Below are positions 9,621 to 19,899 of a stretch of DNA of 64,000 nt, in pieces. Under the pieces are notes generated by a model. The model was not told where the DNA came from. It ran no database searches and saw nothing but the letters and a program-made list of their open reading frames with translations. A program made the position numbers and the translations under genes. The stretch comes from Zea mays (lineage: Eukaryota; Streptophyta; Magnoliopsida; Poales; Poaceae). Numbering within the stretch: position 1 is the stretch's first letter; every line of letters starts with the position of its first letter. The stretch covers positions 62,001 through 126,000 of the forward strand of contig NW_023366860.1 in assembly GCF_902167145.1 (NCBI RefSeq), read 5' to 3'.

Positions 9621-12539
9621 GGTGACGTGTGGCAACGAAATTGCGCGAAAACAACCCAAACATGAGTTTTGGAACTAAAGTAGTGGATTGGGCATGTTCG
9701 TTGCGAAAAACGAAGAAATGGTTCCGGTGGCAAAAACTCGTGCTTTGTATGCACCCTGATACCGTTTTCGGAATGGGTGACGTGCGGCAACGAAATTGAA
9801 CAAAAGCACCCCAAACATGAGTTTTGGACCTAAAGTTGTGGATTGGGCATGTTCGTTGCGAAAAACGAAGAAATGGTTCCGGTGGCAAAAACTCGTGATT
9901 TGTATGCACCCGATACCCGTTTTCGGAATGGGTGACTTGCCGCAACGAAATTGCGTGAAATCACCCCAAACATGAGTTTAGGACCTAAAGTAGTGGATTG
10001 GGCATTTTCGTTGTGAAAAATGAAGAAATGGTTCTGGTGGCAAAATCTCATGCTTTGTATGCACCCCGATACCCGTTTTCGGAAGGGGTGACGTGCGGCA
10101 ACGAAATTGCGGGAAACCACCCCAAACATGAGTTTTGGACCTAAAGTAGTGGATTGGGCATGTTCGTTGCGAAAAACGAACAAATGGTTCGGGTGGCAAA
10201 AGCTTGTGCTTTGTATGCACCCTGATACCTGTTTTCGGAATGGGTGACGTGCGACAACGAAATTTTGTGAAACGATCCCAAACATGAGTTTTGGGACTAA
10301 AGTAGTGGATTGGGCATGTTCGTTGTGAAAAAACAAAGAAATGGTTCCGGTGGCAAAAACTGAGTTTGTATGCACCCGATACCCGTTTTCGGAATGGGTG
10401 ACGTGTGGCAACGAAATTGCGCGAAATCAACGTAAACATGAGTTTTGGACCTAAAGCAGTGGAGTGGGCATGTTCGTTGCGAAAAACGAAGAAATGGTTC
10501 CGGTGGCAAAAACTCGTGCTTTGTATGCACCGTGATACCCGTTTTCGGAATGGGTGACGTGCGGCAAAGAAATTGCACAAAAGCACCCCAAACATGAGTT
10601 TAGGACCTAAAGTAGTGGATTGAGCATGTTCGTTATGAAAAATGAAGAAATGGTTCCGGTGGCAAAAACTCATGCTTTGACGCTTTGTATGCACCCCGAT
10701 ACCCGTTTTCGGAAGGGGTGACGGGCGCCAACGAAATTGCGCGAAACCACCCCCAAACATTAGTTTTGGACCTAAAGTAGTGCATTGGGCATGTTCGTTG
10801 CGAAAAAAGAAGAAATGGTTCCGGTGGCAAAAACTCGTGCTTTGTATGCACCCCGATACCCGTTTTCGGAATGGGTGAGGCGCGACAACGAAATTGTGCG
10901 AAACAATTCCAAACATGAGTTTTGGACCTAAAGTAGTGGAGTGGGCATGTTCGTTGCGAAAAACGAAGAAATGGTTCTGGTGGCAAAAACTCGTGCTTTG
11001 TATGCACCGTGATACCCATTTTCGGAATAGGTGACGTGCGGCAACGAAATTGCACAAAAGCACCCCAAACATGAGTTTTGGACCTAAAGTTGTGGATTGG
11101 GCATGTTCGTTGCGAAAAACGAAGAAATGGTTCCGGTGGCAAAAACTCGTGCTTTGTATGCACCCCGATACCCGTTTTCGGAATGGGTGAGGCGCGGCAA
11201 CGAAATTATGCGAAACAATCCCAAACATGAGTTTTGGACCTAAAGTAGTGGATTGGGCATGTTCGTTGCGAAAAACGAAGAAATGGTTCCGGTGGCAAAA
11301 ACTGAGTTTGTATGCAGCCGATACCCGTTTTCGGAATGGGTGACGTGTTGCAACGAAATTGCGCGAAAACAACCCAAACATGAGTTTTGGAACTAAAGTA
11401 GTGGATTGGGCATGTTTGTTGCGAAAAACGAAGAAATGGTTCCGGTGGCAAAAACTCGTGCTTTGTATGCACCCCGATACCTGTTTTCGGAATGGGTGAC
11501 TTGCCGCAACGAAATTGCGCGAAATCACCCCAAACATGAGTTTAGGACCAAAAGTAGTGGATTGGGCATGTTCGTTGCGAAAAATGAAGAAATGGTTCTG
11601 GTGGCAAAAACTCATGCTTTGTATGCACCCCGATACCCCTTTTCGGAAGGGGTGACGTGCGGCAACAAAATTGCGGGAAACCACCCCAAACATGAGTTTT
11701 GGACCTAAAGTAGTGGATTGGGCATGTTCGTTGCGAAAAATGAAGAAATGGTTCTGGTGGCAAAAACTCGTGCTTTGTATGCACCCCGATACCCGTTTTC
11801 GAAATGGGTGACGTGCGGCAACGAAATTTTGTGAAACGATCCCAAACATGAGTTTTGGACCTAAAGTAGTGGATTGGGCATGTTCGTTGCGAAAAACGAA
11901 CAAATGGTTCGGGTGGCAAAAACTTGTGCTTTGTATGCACCCTGATACCTGTTTTCGGAATGGGTGACGTGCGGCAACGAAATTTTGTGAAACGATCCCA
12001 AACATGAGTTTTGGGACTAAAGTAGTGGATTTGGCATGTTCGTTGCGAAAAAACGAAGAAATGGTTCCGGTGGCAAAAACTGAGTTTGTATGCACCCGAT
12101 ACCCGTTTTCGGAATGGGTGACGTGCGGCAACGAAATTGCGCGAAATCAACGTAAACATGAGTTTTGGACCTAAAGTAGTGGAGTGGGCATGTTCGTTGC
12201 GAAAAAGGAAGAAATGGTTCCGGTGGCAAAAACTCGTGCTTTGTATGCACCGTGATACCCGTTTTCGGAATGGGTGACGTGCGGCAACGAAATTGCACAA
12301 AAGCACCCCAAACATGAGTTTAGGACCTAAAGTAGTGGATTTGGCATGTTCGTTACGAAAAATGAAGAAATGGTTCCGGTGGCAAAAACTCATGCTTTGA
12401 CTCTTTGTATGCACCCCGATACCCGTTTTCGGAAGGGGTGACGTGCGCCAACGAAATTGCGCGAAACCACCCCAAACATTAGTTTTGGACCTAAAGTAGT
12501 GGATTGGGCATGTTCGTTCCGAAAAAAGAAGAAATGGTT
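9621..12539. repeat. CentC satellite array, block 1 (about 19 monomers)
   Basis: Head-to-tail ~156 bp monomers. A consensus monomer contains GGTTCCGGTGGCAAAAACTC, GTGCTTTGTATGCACCCCGA, CGTTTTCGGAATGGGTGACG and CCCCAAACATGAGTTTTGGA. I recognise this as maize CentC. The block starts mid-monomer at the boundary of the truncated LTR and is interrupted at 12540 by a retroelement. Two monomers carrying an 8 bp insertion after CATGCTTTG lie 1,720 bp apart (10671 and 12391), which is 11 monomers. Confidence 0.95.
12535..12539. repeat. Target-site duplication TGGTT (left copy)
   Basis: TGGTT precedes the LTR at 12540 and recurs at 18595-18599 after the 3' LTR. Removing the element and one copy restores a normal CentC monomer (GAAATGGTTCCGG). 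Confidence 0.93.
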
Positions 12540-13469
12540 TGATGAAGACATCCACACTACTGATGCATCTATACCAATACAAGTACCAATTTCTGGTCCC
12601 ATTACTCGCACTCGTGCTCGTCAACTCAACCATCAGGTGATTACACTCTTGAGTTCATGTCAATCATATTTAGACCATGGAGACCCGTGCACTCTTGTTT
12701 TGCTTAGGAATCAGGGAGAAGACCGAAAGGGAAAAGGATTTGAACATGCTGGATTCGGACTGCAGAAGAACACCAACTTGTGACGGTCACCACGGTCAGA
12801 TGCGGGCTCGGATTGGAATGTTCAAGCACAACATGGAAAGCTTATCAAGTCTACTTTCATATGGATCCGGAATTATAGTCATATCTGTTCTGAGGCCGCC
12901 GTAATCATTGTTTTCTTACCGAGACATTTCCTGCCTTTTCTGCCCATGGTGCTGCGTCACCCTATTTTGGCCCAATGGGTCGTGTATCAAGTTAGGTCCA
13001 TTAGGGACGCATCCTAGGGTTGCAGCACGACCCCAATACCCTTGTGGTCGTCCTCCCATGTTTATAAACCCCCTAGCCGCCACCAAGAACAGCGGGTTTT
13101 GTTTAGATCAAGTTTAGCTCTCGCTACTTGCTTGCAAGCGCGCGTGCTAGTTCAGCCGCCCGTCTTCTTGTCTTCGGAACCCCACCATATTGGAGTTTGA
13201 TTTTGAAACCTACATTTAGATCTGGTAATTCAGTACTTGTTCTACTTGTTCTTGCTAGTTCTTCGATTGCTTGCAGGACGAGTGCCCTAGTGGCCAGGGT
13301 GTCACGCTCCACAAGATCGTGACAGCCATAGGAGGTGGTGTATCGGTTGCTAAGGCGCAACATCTTTGGAAGGCTGTAGTCGGGCCGTGAACGTCGTCTC
13401 CTCCCCCAATCGAGTTGTTCCACACCCTCTCATCAAAAGATCGGGCAATCACCCAACGGGTGCACATCA
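12540..13469 (+). repeat. 5' LTR of the deleted CRM2-like element (930 bp)
   Basis: TGATGAAGACATCC to GTGCACATCA, without the 24 bp terminal duplication seen at 2692 and 9358. TATAAA lies at 13063-13068. It differs from its partner at about six sites, including GCACTCG/GCGCTCG near 12609 and CAACATC/CAGCGTC near 13360. Confidence 0.93.
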
Positions 13470-13489
13470 GTTGGTATCAGAGCAAGGTT
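13470..13489 (+). promoter_or_regulatory. Primer binding site of the deleted element
   Basis: G then TTGGTATCAGAGCAAGG directly follows the LTR and fits plant initiator Met-tRNA 3' sequence without the extra A present at 2693. Confidence 0.82.
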
Positions 13490-14487
13490 TATCGGTGAGA
13501 GATTTACTTTTCTTCGCTGTTTTCTTATCTCCTATAGTCCAGAAAAAGCCAAAAAATAGTAGATTAGTTTTACCGCAATCCTATAAACCATTGAGCATTT
13601 ACTAGTACTACTTAGTTAGGGCTTGTTGAGTTTTTGGTTGCATCGGTTGTGTCGAGTTGCTGGTCTTAGTTTATTCCTTTAGAGTTTTGAGTTCTACCAC
13701 GTTTTGGTCACCACGAGATCCACCATCACCAAAAACATCTCTAGTTCGTTTTTGCCACCACGGATACATATCATATCCGATTTGGAAGTTTAAATACAAT
13801 CTGGAAAGCTTATCTTATCTTCTTTCCAACGGATCTGACCTTATCTCAAAATTCGTTCTGAGCGCTCCGCAATCATCGTAGAGATTTCTGGACTTTCTAT
13901 ATTAACAAGATTTGTTAAATCTGATTTAAAGGGGCCGTTAGCAATATCTTTATTGTTTGGGTTGTCATAGTGAACAAAAAAGGGTTTAGGCCCCTGCAAA
14001 AAAAACAGAAGAAGAAGAAAAAAAAAGAATAGAAAAGAAAAAAAGGAAAAGAAGAAGAAGGGGGCTGAATCTCTAAATCTGTTGTTTCTCTTTGTGCTAT
14101 GCTAGTTGTTCTTTTTCAGTGACTACCTTTGTGCCTAGGCTCACGTCTCTAGCCTGGTTTAGCCTAGGACCAGCACAGTACCACCGTTGAACGATTATTC
14201 AGCTTGCTTTTGTAACTAACGTGGTACTAGTGTATTCCTTGCTTCAGCCCACCTACAACTCTACATATTTCGACTACAGTTTGACAGGTCGTGTTGCTGC
14301 GGCACCGATACACTTATTCCACGGTTGCAGACTTGTTGGTTGCTGACCCCTCCTGTTGTGCAAGGTAAGAATTGGTAAGAGCTTGTGTGGCAGGTTGAGA
14401 GTGAGCGCCTTGCAGTAGCTACATCCTAATAGTTGTAGAGTTTTCATTCCTTCACGTTTTTTTCTTGTTGCCTCTGTTCGTCTAACC
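13470..14487 (+). other. 5' untranslated leader of the deleted CRM2-like element
   Basis: About 1 kb, nearly identical to 2693-3716, with an A/G-rich tract near 13996-14062 that is a few bases shorter than in the complete element. No gene is supported in it. Confidence 0.8.
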
Positions 14488-15585
14488 ATGGCAGGATTGG
14501 AGGTTGATGATGCTTCTCGTAATATGCCACACTCTCCTCGCACCAAGGGTATCATACAACACTTTGTAAGGCTGGTGAAGACGCACACGGAAGGTCTTGA
14601 TAATGACATGCAGGTGACGAATGAAAAGATGGGGCAATTGGAGGCTACAAAGATCGACACAAACACCAAACTTGCAAATGTGGAAATGACAGTTGCTCAT
14701 ATTGACAAGAGCCTTGTCGCACTCTTGAGGCGGTTTGATGAGATGCATGCTAATATCAATGGTGGGCGTGATGAGGGCGCCGAAGGTAACTGGGATGACT
14801 ATGTTGCTGATACTGAACAAGATGACCAAGAAGCACCTAATCGCCGGCGACTACGTACTAACCGTAGAGGTATGGGTGGTTTTCGCCGACGTGAGGTACA
14901 TGGTAATGATGATGCTTTTAGTAAGGTTAAATTTAAAATACCTCCTTTTGATGGTAAATATGTCCCTGATGCTTACATTACTTGGGAGATTGCGGTTGAT
15001 CAAAAGTTTGCATGCCATGAATTTCCTGAGAATGCGCGGGTTAGAGCTGCTACTAGTGAGTTTACTGAATTTGCTTCTGTTTGGTGGATAGAACATGGTA
15101 AGAAGAACCCTAATAACATGCCACAAACTTGGGATGCGTTGAAACGGGTCATGCGGGCTAGATTTGTTCCTTCTTATTATGCACGTGATATGTTAAACAA
15201 GTTGCAACAGTTGAGACAGGGTACTAAAAGTGTAGAAGAATATTATCAGGAATTACAAATGGGTATGCTGCGTTGTAACATAGAGGAGGGTGAGGAATCT
15301 GCTATGGCTAGATTTTTGGGCGGGTTAAATAGGGAAATTCAGGACATCCTTGCTTATAAAGATTATGCTAATGTAACCCGATTGTTTCATCTTGCTTGCA
15401 AAGCTGAAAGGGAAGTGCAGGGACGACGTGCTAGTGCAAGGTCTAATGTTTCGGTAGGAAAATCTACACCATGGCAACAGCGCACGACTACGTCCATGAC
15501 CGGCCGTACACCAGCACCAACTCCCTCGCCAAGTCGACCAGCACCCCCGCCTTCCTCCGGCGACAAACCACGTGCATCATGGTAG
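14488..15585 (+). pseudogene. Truncated gag of the deleted CRM2-like element (365 aa)
   Basis: Starts at the same AACCATGG context as the complete polyprotein and follows it through the helical N-terminus and the Gag domain (with Asp to Val in KYVPDAY) to the proline/serine-rich segment. There a deletion joins TGCATC (15573-15578) to the downstream copy of the same hexamer. The new frame stops after RASW. The CCHC zinc knuckle is lost, so RNA packaging by this Gag should be impaired, although the capsid-like part could still assemble. Confidence 0.85.
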
Positions 15586-17908
15586 ATCAAATCAATATTC
15601 TCTCATACACCATGATAAGAAAATTATTTTGCTTCCCATGTCCCCTGAGGCTATTGTGCGTGATGATGTTGCTAAAGCTACCAAAGCTAAAACTGAGAAC
15701 AACAAGAATATTAAAGTTGTTGGTAATAACAAAGATGGGATAAAATTGAAAGGACATTGCTTGCTTGCAACAAAAACTGATGTTAATGAATTATTTGCTT
15801 CCACTACTGTTGCCTACGCCTTGGTATGCAAGGATGCTTTGATTTCAATTCAAGATATGCAGCATTCTTTGCCTCCTGTTATTACTAACATTTTGCAGGA
15901 GTATTCTGATGTATTTCCAAGTGAGATACCAGAGGGGCTGCCACCTATACGAGGGATTGAGCACCAAATTGATCTTATTCCTGGTGCATCTTTGCCGAAT
16001 CGTGCGCCACATAGGACAAATCCAGAGGAAACAAAAGAAATTCAGCGACAAGTGCAAGAACTACTCGACAAAGGTTACGTGTGTGAGTCTCTTAGTCCGT
16101 GTGCTGTTCCGGTTATTTTAGTGCCTAAAAAAGATGGAACATGGCGTATGTGTGTTGATTGTAGGGCTATTAATAATATCACAATACATTATCGACACCC
16201 TATTCCACGTTTAGATGATATGCTTGATGAATTGAGTGGTGCCATTGTCTTTTCTAAAGTTGATTTGCGTAGTGGGTACCACCAGATTCGTATGAAATTG
16301 GGAGATGAATGGAAAACTGCTTTCAAAACTAAGTTCGGATTGTATGAGTGGTTAGTCATGCCTTTTGGGTTAACTAATGCACCTAGCACTTTCATGAGAT
16401 TAATGAACGAGGTTTTGCGTGCCTTCATTGGAAAATTTGTGGTAGTATACTTTGATGACATATTGATCTACAGCAAATCTATGGATGAACATGTTGATCA
16501 CATGCGTGCTGTTTTTAATGCTTTACGAGATGCACGTTTATTTGGTAACCTTGAGAAGTGCACATTTTGCACCGATCGAGTTTCGTTTCTTGGTTATGTT
16601 GTGACTCCACAGGGAATTGAGGTTGATCAAGCCAAGGTAGAAGCGATACATGGATGGCCTATGCCAAAGACTATCACACAGGTGCGGAGATTCCTAGGAC
16701 TTGCTGGCTTCTATCGCCGTTTTGTGAAGGACTTTAGCACCATTGCTGCACCTTTGAATGAGCTTACGAAGAAGGGAGTGCATTTTAGTTGGGGCAAAGT
16801 ACAAGAGCACGCTTTCAACGTGCTGAAAGATAAGTTGACACATGCACCTCTCCTCCAACTTCCTGATTTTAATAAGACTTTTGAGCTTGAATGTGATGCT
16901 AGTGGAATTGGATTGGGTGGTGTTTTGTTACAAGAAGGCAAACCTGTTGCATATTTTAGTGAAAAATTGAGTGGGTCTGTTCTAAATTATTCTACTTATG
17001 ATAAGGAATTATATGCTCTTGTGCGAACATTAGAAACATGGCAGCATTATTTGTGGCCCAAAGAGTTTGTTATTCATTCTGATCATGAATCTTTGAAACA
17101 TATTCGTAGTCAAGGAAAACTGAACCGTAGACATGCTAAGTGGGTTGAATTTATCGAATCGTTTCCTTATGTTATTAAGCACAAGAAAGGAAAAGAGAAT
17201 ATCATTGCTGACGCTTTGTCTAGGAGATATACTTTGCTGAATCAACTTGACTACAAAATCTTTGGATTAGAGACGATTAAAGACCAATATGTTCATGATG
17301 CTGATTTTAAAGATGTGTTGCTGCATTGTAAAGATGGGAAAGGATGGAACAAATATATCGTTAGTGATGGGTTTGTGTTTAGAGCTAACAAGCTATGCAT
17401 TCCAGCTAGCTCTGTTCGTTTGTTGTTGTTACAGGAAGCACATGGAGGTGGCTTAATGGGACATTTTGGAGCAAAGAAAACGGAGGACATACTTGCTGGT
17501 CATTTCTTTTGGCCCAAGATGAGAAGAGATGTGGTGAGATTGGTTGCTCGTTGCACGACATGCCAAAAGGCGAAGTCACGGTTAAATCCACACGATTTAA
17601 AGCCTTACTTGGGAGAGGAAGTTGAGCTTGAGTCGAGGACGACTCAAATGCACGAAGGGGAGAATGATGAAGACATCCACACTACTGATGCATCTATACC
17701 AATACAAGTACCAATTTCTGGTCCCATTACTCGCGCTCGTGCTCGTCAACTCAACCATCAGGTGATTACACTCTTGAGTTCATGTCAATCATATTTAGAC
17801 CATGGAGACCCGTGCACTCTTGTTTTGCTTAGGAATCAGGGAGAAGACCGAAAGGGAAAAGGATTTGAACATGCTGGATTCGGACTGCAGAAGAACACCA
17901 ACTTGTGA
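15572..17908 (+). pseudogene. Partial pol of the deleted element (RT and RNase H; integrase core missing)
   Basis: An open frame from the deletion junction (HHGRSNQYS) through reverse transcriptase with YFDD and RNase H with ECDASGIG to the integrase zinc region ([14 protein letters not shown]). There an in-frame 855 bp deletion at 17594 joins directly to DLKPYLGEE and the TRARAR tail. The D-D-35-E core and the GPF fold are absent, while the LTR-encoded tail is kept. It is out of frame with the truncated gag, so it is unlikely to be translated well. Substitutions against the complete copy include Arg to Cys (YVCESL), Arg to His (ITIHYRHP) and Ser to Arg (QVRRFLGL). Confidence 0.85.
17654..17664 (+). 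promoter_or_regulatory. Polypurine tract of the deleted element, 5' end altered
   Basis: GAAGGGGAGAA precedes the LTR. The base before it is C where the complete element has A (CACGAAGG against CAAGAAGG), shortening the uninterrupted purine run by two bases. Confidence 0.7.
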
Positions 17909-18594
17909 CGGTCACCACGGTCAGATGCGGGCTCGGATTGGAATGTTCAAGCACAACATGGAAAGCTTATCAAGTCTACTTTCATATGGATCCGGATATA
18001 TAGTCATATCTGTTCTGAGGCCGCCGTAATCATTGTTTTCTTACCGAGACATTTCCTGCCTTTTCTGCCCATGGTGCTGCGTCACCCTATTTTGGCCCAA
18101 TGGGTCGTGTATCAAGTTAGGTCCATTAGGGACGCATCCTAGGGTTGCAGCACGACTCCAATACCCTTGTGGTCGTCCTCCCATGTTTATAAACCCCCTA
18201 GCCGCCACCAAGAACAGCGGGTTTTGTTTAGATCAAGTTTAGCTCTCGCTACTTGCTTGCAAGCGCGCGTGCTAGTTCAGCCGCCCGTCTTCTTGTCTTC
18301 GGAACCCCACCATATTGGAGTTTGATTTTGAAACCTACATTTAGATCTGGTAATTCAGTACTTGTTCTACTTGTTCTTGCTAGTTCTTCGATTGCTTGCA
18401 GGACGAGTGCCCTAGTGGCCAGGGTGTCACGCTCCACAAGATCGTGACAGCCATAGGAGGTGGTGTATCGGTTGCTAAGGCGCAGCGTCTTTGGAAGGCT
18501 GTAGTCGGGCCGTGAACGTCGTCTCCTCCCCCAATCGAGTTGTTCCACACCCTCTCATCAAAAGATCGGGCAATCACCCAACGGGTGCACATCA
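17665..18594 (+). repeat. 3' LTR of the deleted CRM2-like element (930 bp)
   Basis: TGATGAAG to GTGCACATCA. It is followed immediately by the right TSD copy TGGTT (18595-18599) and CentC. It includes the coding tail to the stop at 17906-17908. Confidence 0.93.
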
Positions 18595-19899
18595 TGGTTC
18601 CGGTGGCAAAAACTTGTGCTTTGTATGCACCCCGATACCCATTTTCGGAATGGGTGAGGCGCGGCAACGAAATTGTGCGAAACAATCCCAAACATGAGTT
18701 TTGGACCTAAAGTAGTGGATTGGGCATGTTCGTTGCGAAAAACGAAGAAATGGTTCCGGTGGCAAAAACTCGTGCTTTGTATGCACCCTGATACCCGTTT
18801 TCGGAATGGGTGACGTGCGGCAACGAAATTGCACAAAAGCACCCCCCCCAAACATGAGTTTTGGACCTAAAATTGTGGATTGGGCATGTTCGTTGCGAAA
18901 AACGAAGAAATGGTTCCGGTGGCAAAAACTCGTGCTTTGTATGCACCCAGATACCCATTTTCGGAATGGGTGACTTGACGCAACGAAATTGCGCGAAAGC
19001 ACCCCAAACATGAGTTTAAGACCTAAAGTAGTGGATTGGGCATGTTCACTGCGAAAAATGAAGAAATGGTTACGGTGGCAAAAACTCATGGTTTGTATGC
19101 ACCCCGATACCGTTTTCGGAAGGGGTGACGTGCGGCAACGAAATTGCGCGAAACCACCCCAAACATGAGTTTTGGACCTAAAGTAGTGGAGTGCGCATGT
19201 TCATTGCGAAAATCGAAGAAATGGTTCCTGTGGCAAAAACTCGTGCTTTGTATGCACCGTGATACCCTTTTTCGGAATGGGTGACGTGCGGCAACGAAAT
19301 TGCACAAAAGCACCCCAAACATGAGTTTTGGACCTAAAGTTGTGGATTGGGCATGTTCGTTGCGAAAAACGAAGAAATGGTTCCGGTGGCAAAAACTCGT
19401 GCTTTGTATGCACCCCGATACCCGTTTTCGGAATGGGTGAGGCGCGACAACGAAATTATGCGAAACAATCCCAAACATGAGTTTTGGACCTAAAGAAGTG
19501 GATTGGGCATGTTCGTTGCGAAAAACGAAGAAATGGTTCCGGTGGCAAAAACTGAGTTTGTATGCAGCCGATACCCGTTTTCGGAATGGGTGACGTGTTG
19601 CAACAAAATTGCGCGAAAACAACCCAAACATGAGTTTTGGATCTAAAGTAGTGGATTGGGCATGTTCGTTGCGAAAAACGAAGAAATGGTTCCGGTGGCA
19701 AAAACTCGTGCTTTGTATGCACCCCGATACCTGTTTTCGGAATGGGTGACTTGCCGCAACGAAATTGCGTGAAATCACCCCAAACATGAGTTTAGGACCA
19801 AAAGTAGTGGATTGGGCATGTTCGTTGCGAAAAATGAAGAAATGGTTCTGGTGGCAAAAACTCATGCTTTATATGCACCCCGATACCCCTTTTCGGAAG

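Larger units (their letters stand above)
12540..18594 (+). mobile_element. Deleted, non-autonomous CRM2-like element in CentC
   Basis: A 6,055 bp element with 930 bp LTRs (12540-13469 and 17665-18594), intact primer binding site and polypurine region, and TSD TGGTT. Against the complete element it lacks 656 bp at the Gag/protease junction and 855 bp spanning the integrase core and C-terminal fold. I count about six LTR differences, so the insertion is young. With no protease and no integrase core it cannot be autonomous. Either it was mobilised in trans, or the deletions followed insertion. Confidence 0.92.

Noticed and set aside
9978..12131. Long minus-strand open reading frames in CentC (717, 642, 574 codons and many others)
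   Set aside because: They are repeats of a 52-residue translation of the satellite monomer, recur in overlapping frames, have no recognisable domain and depend only on the monomer length being a multiple of 3.
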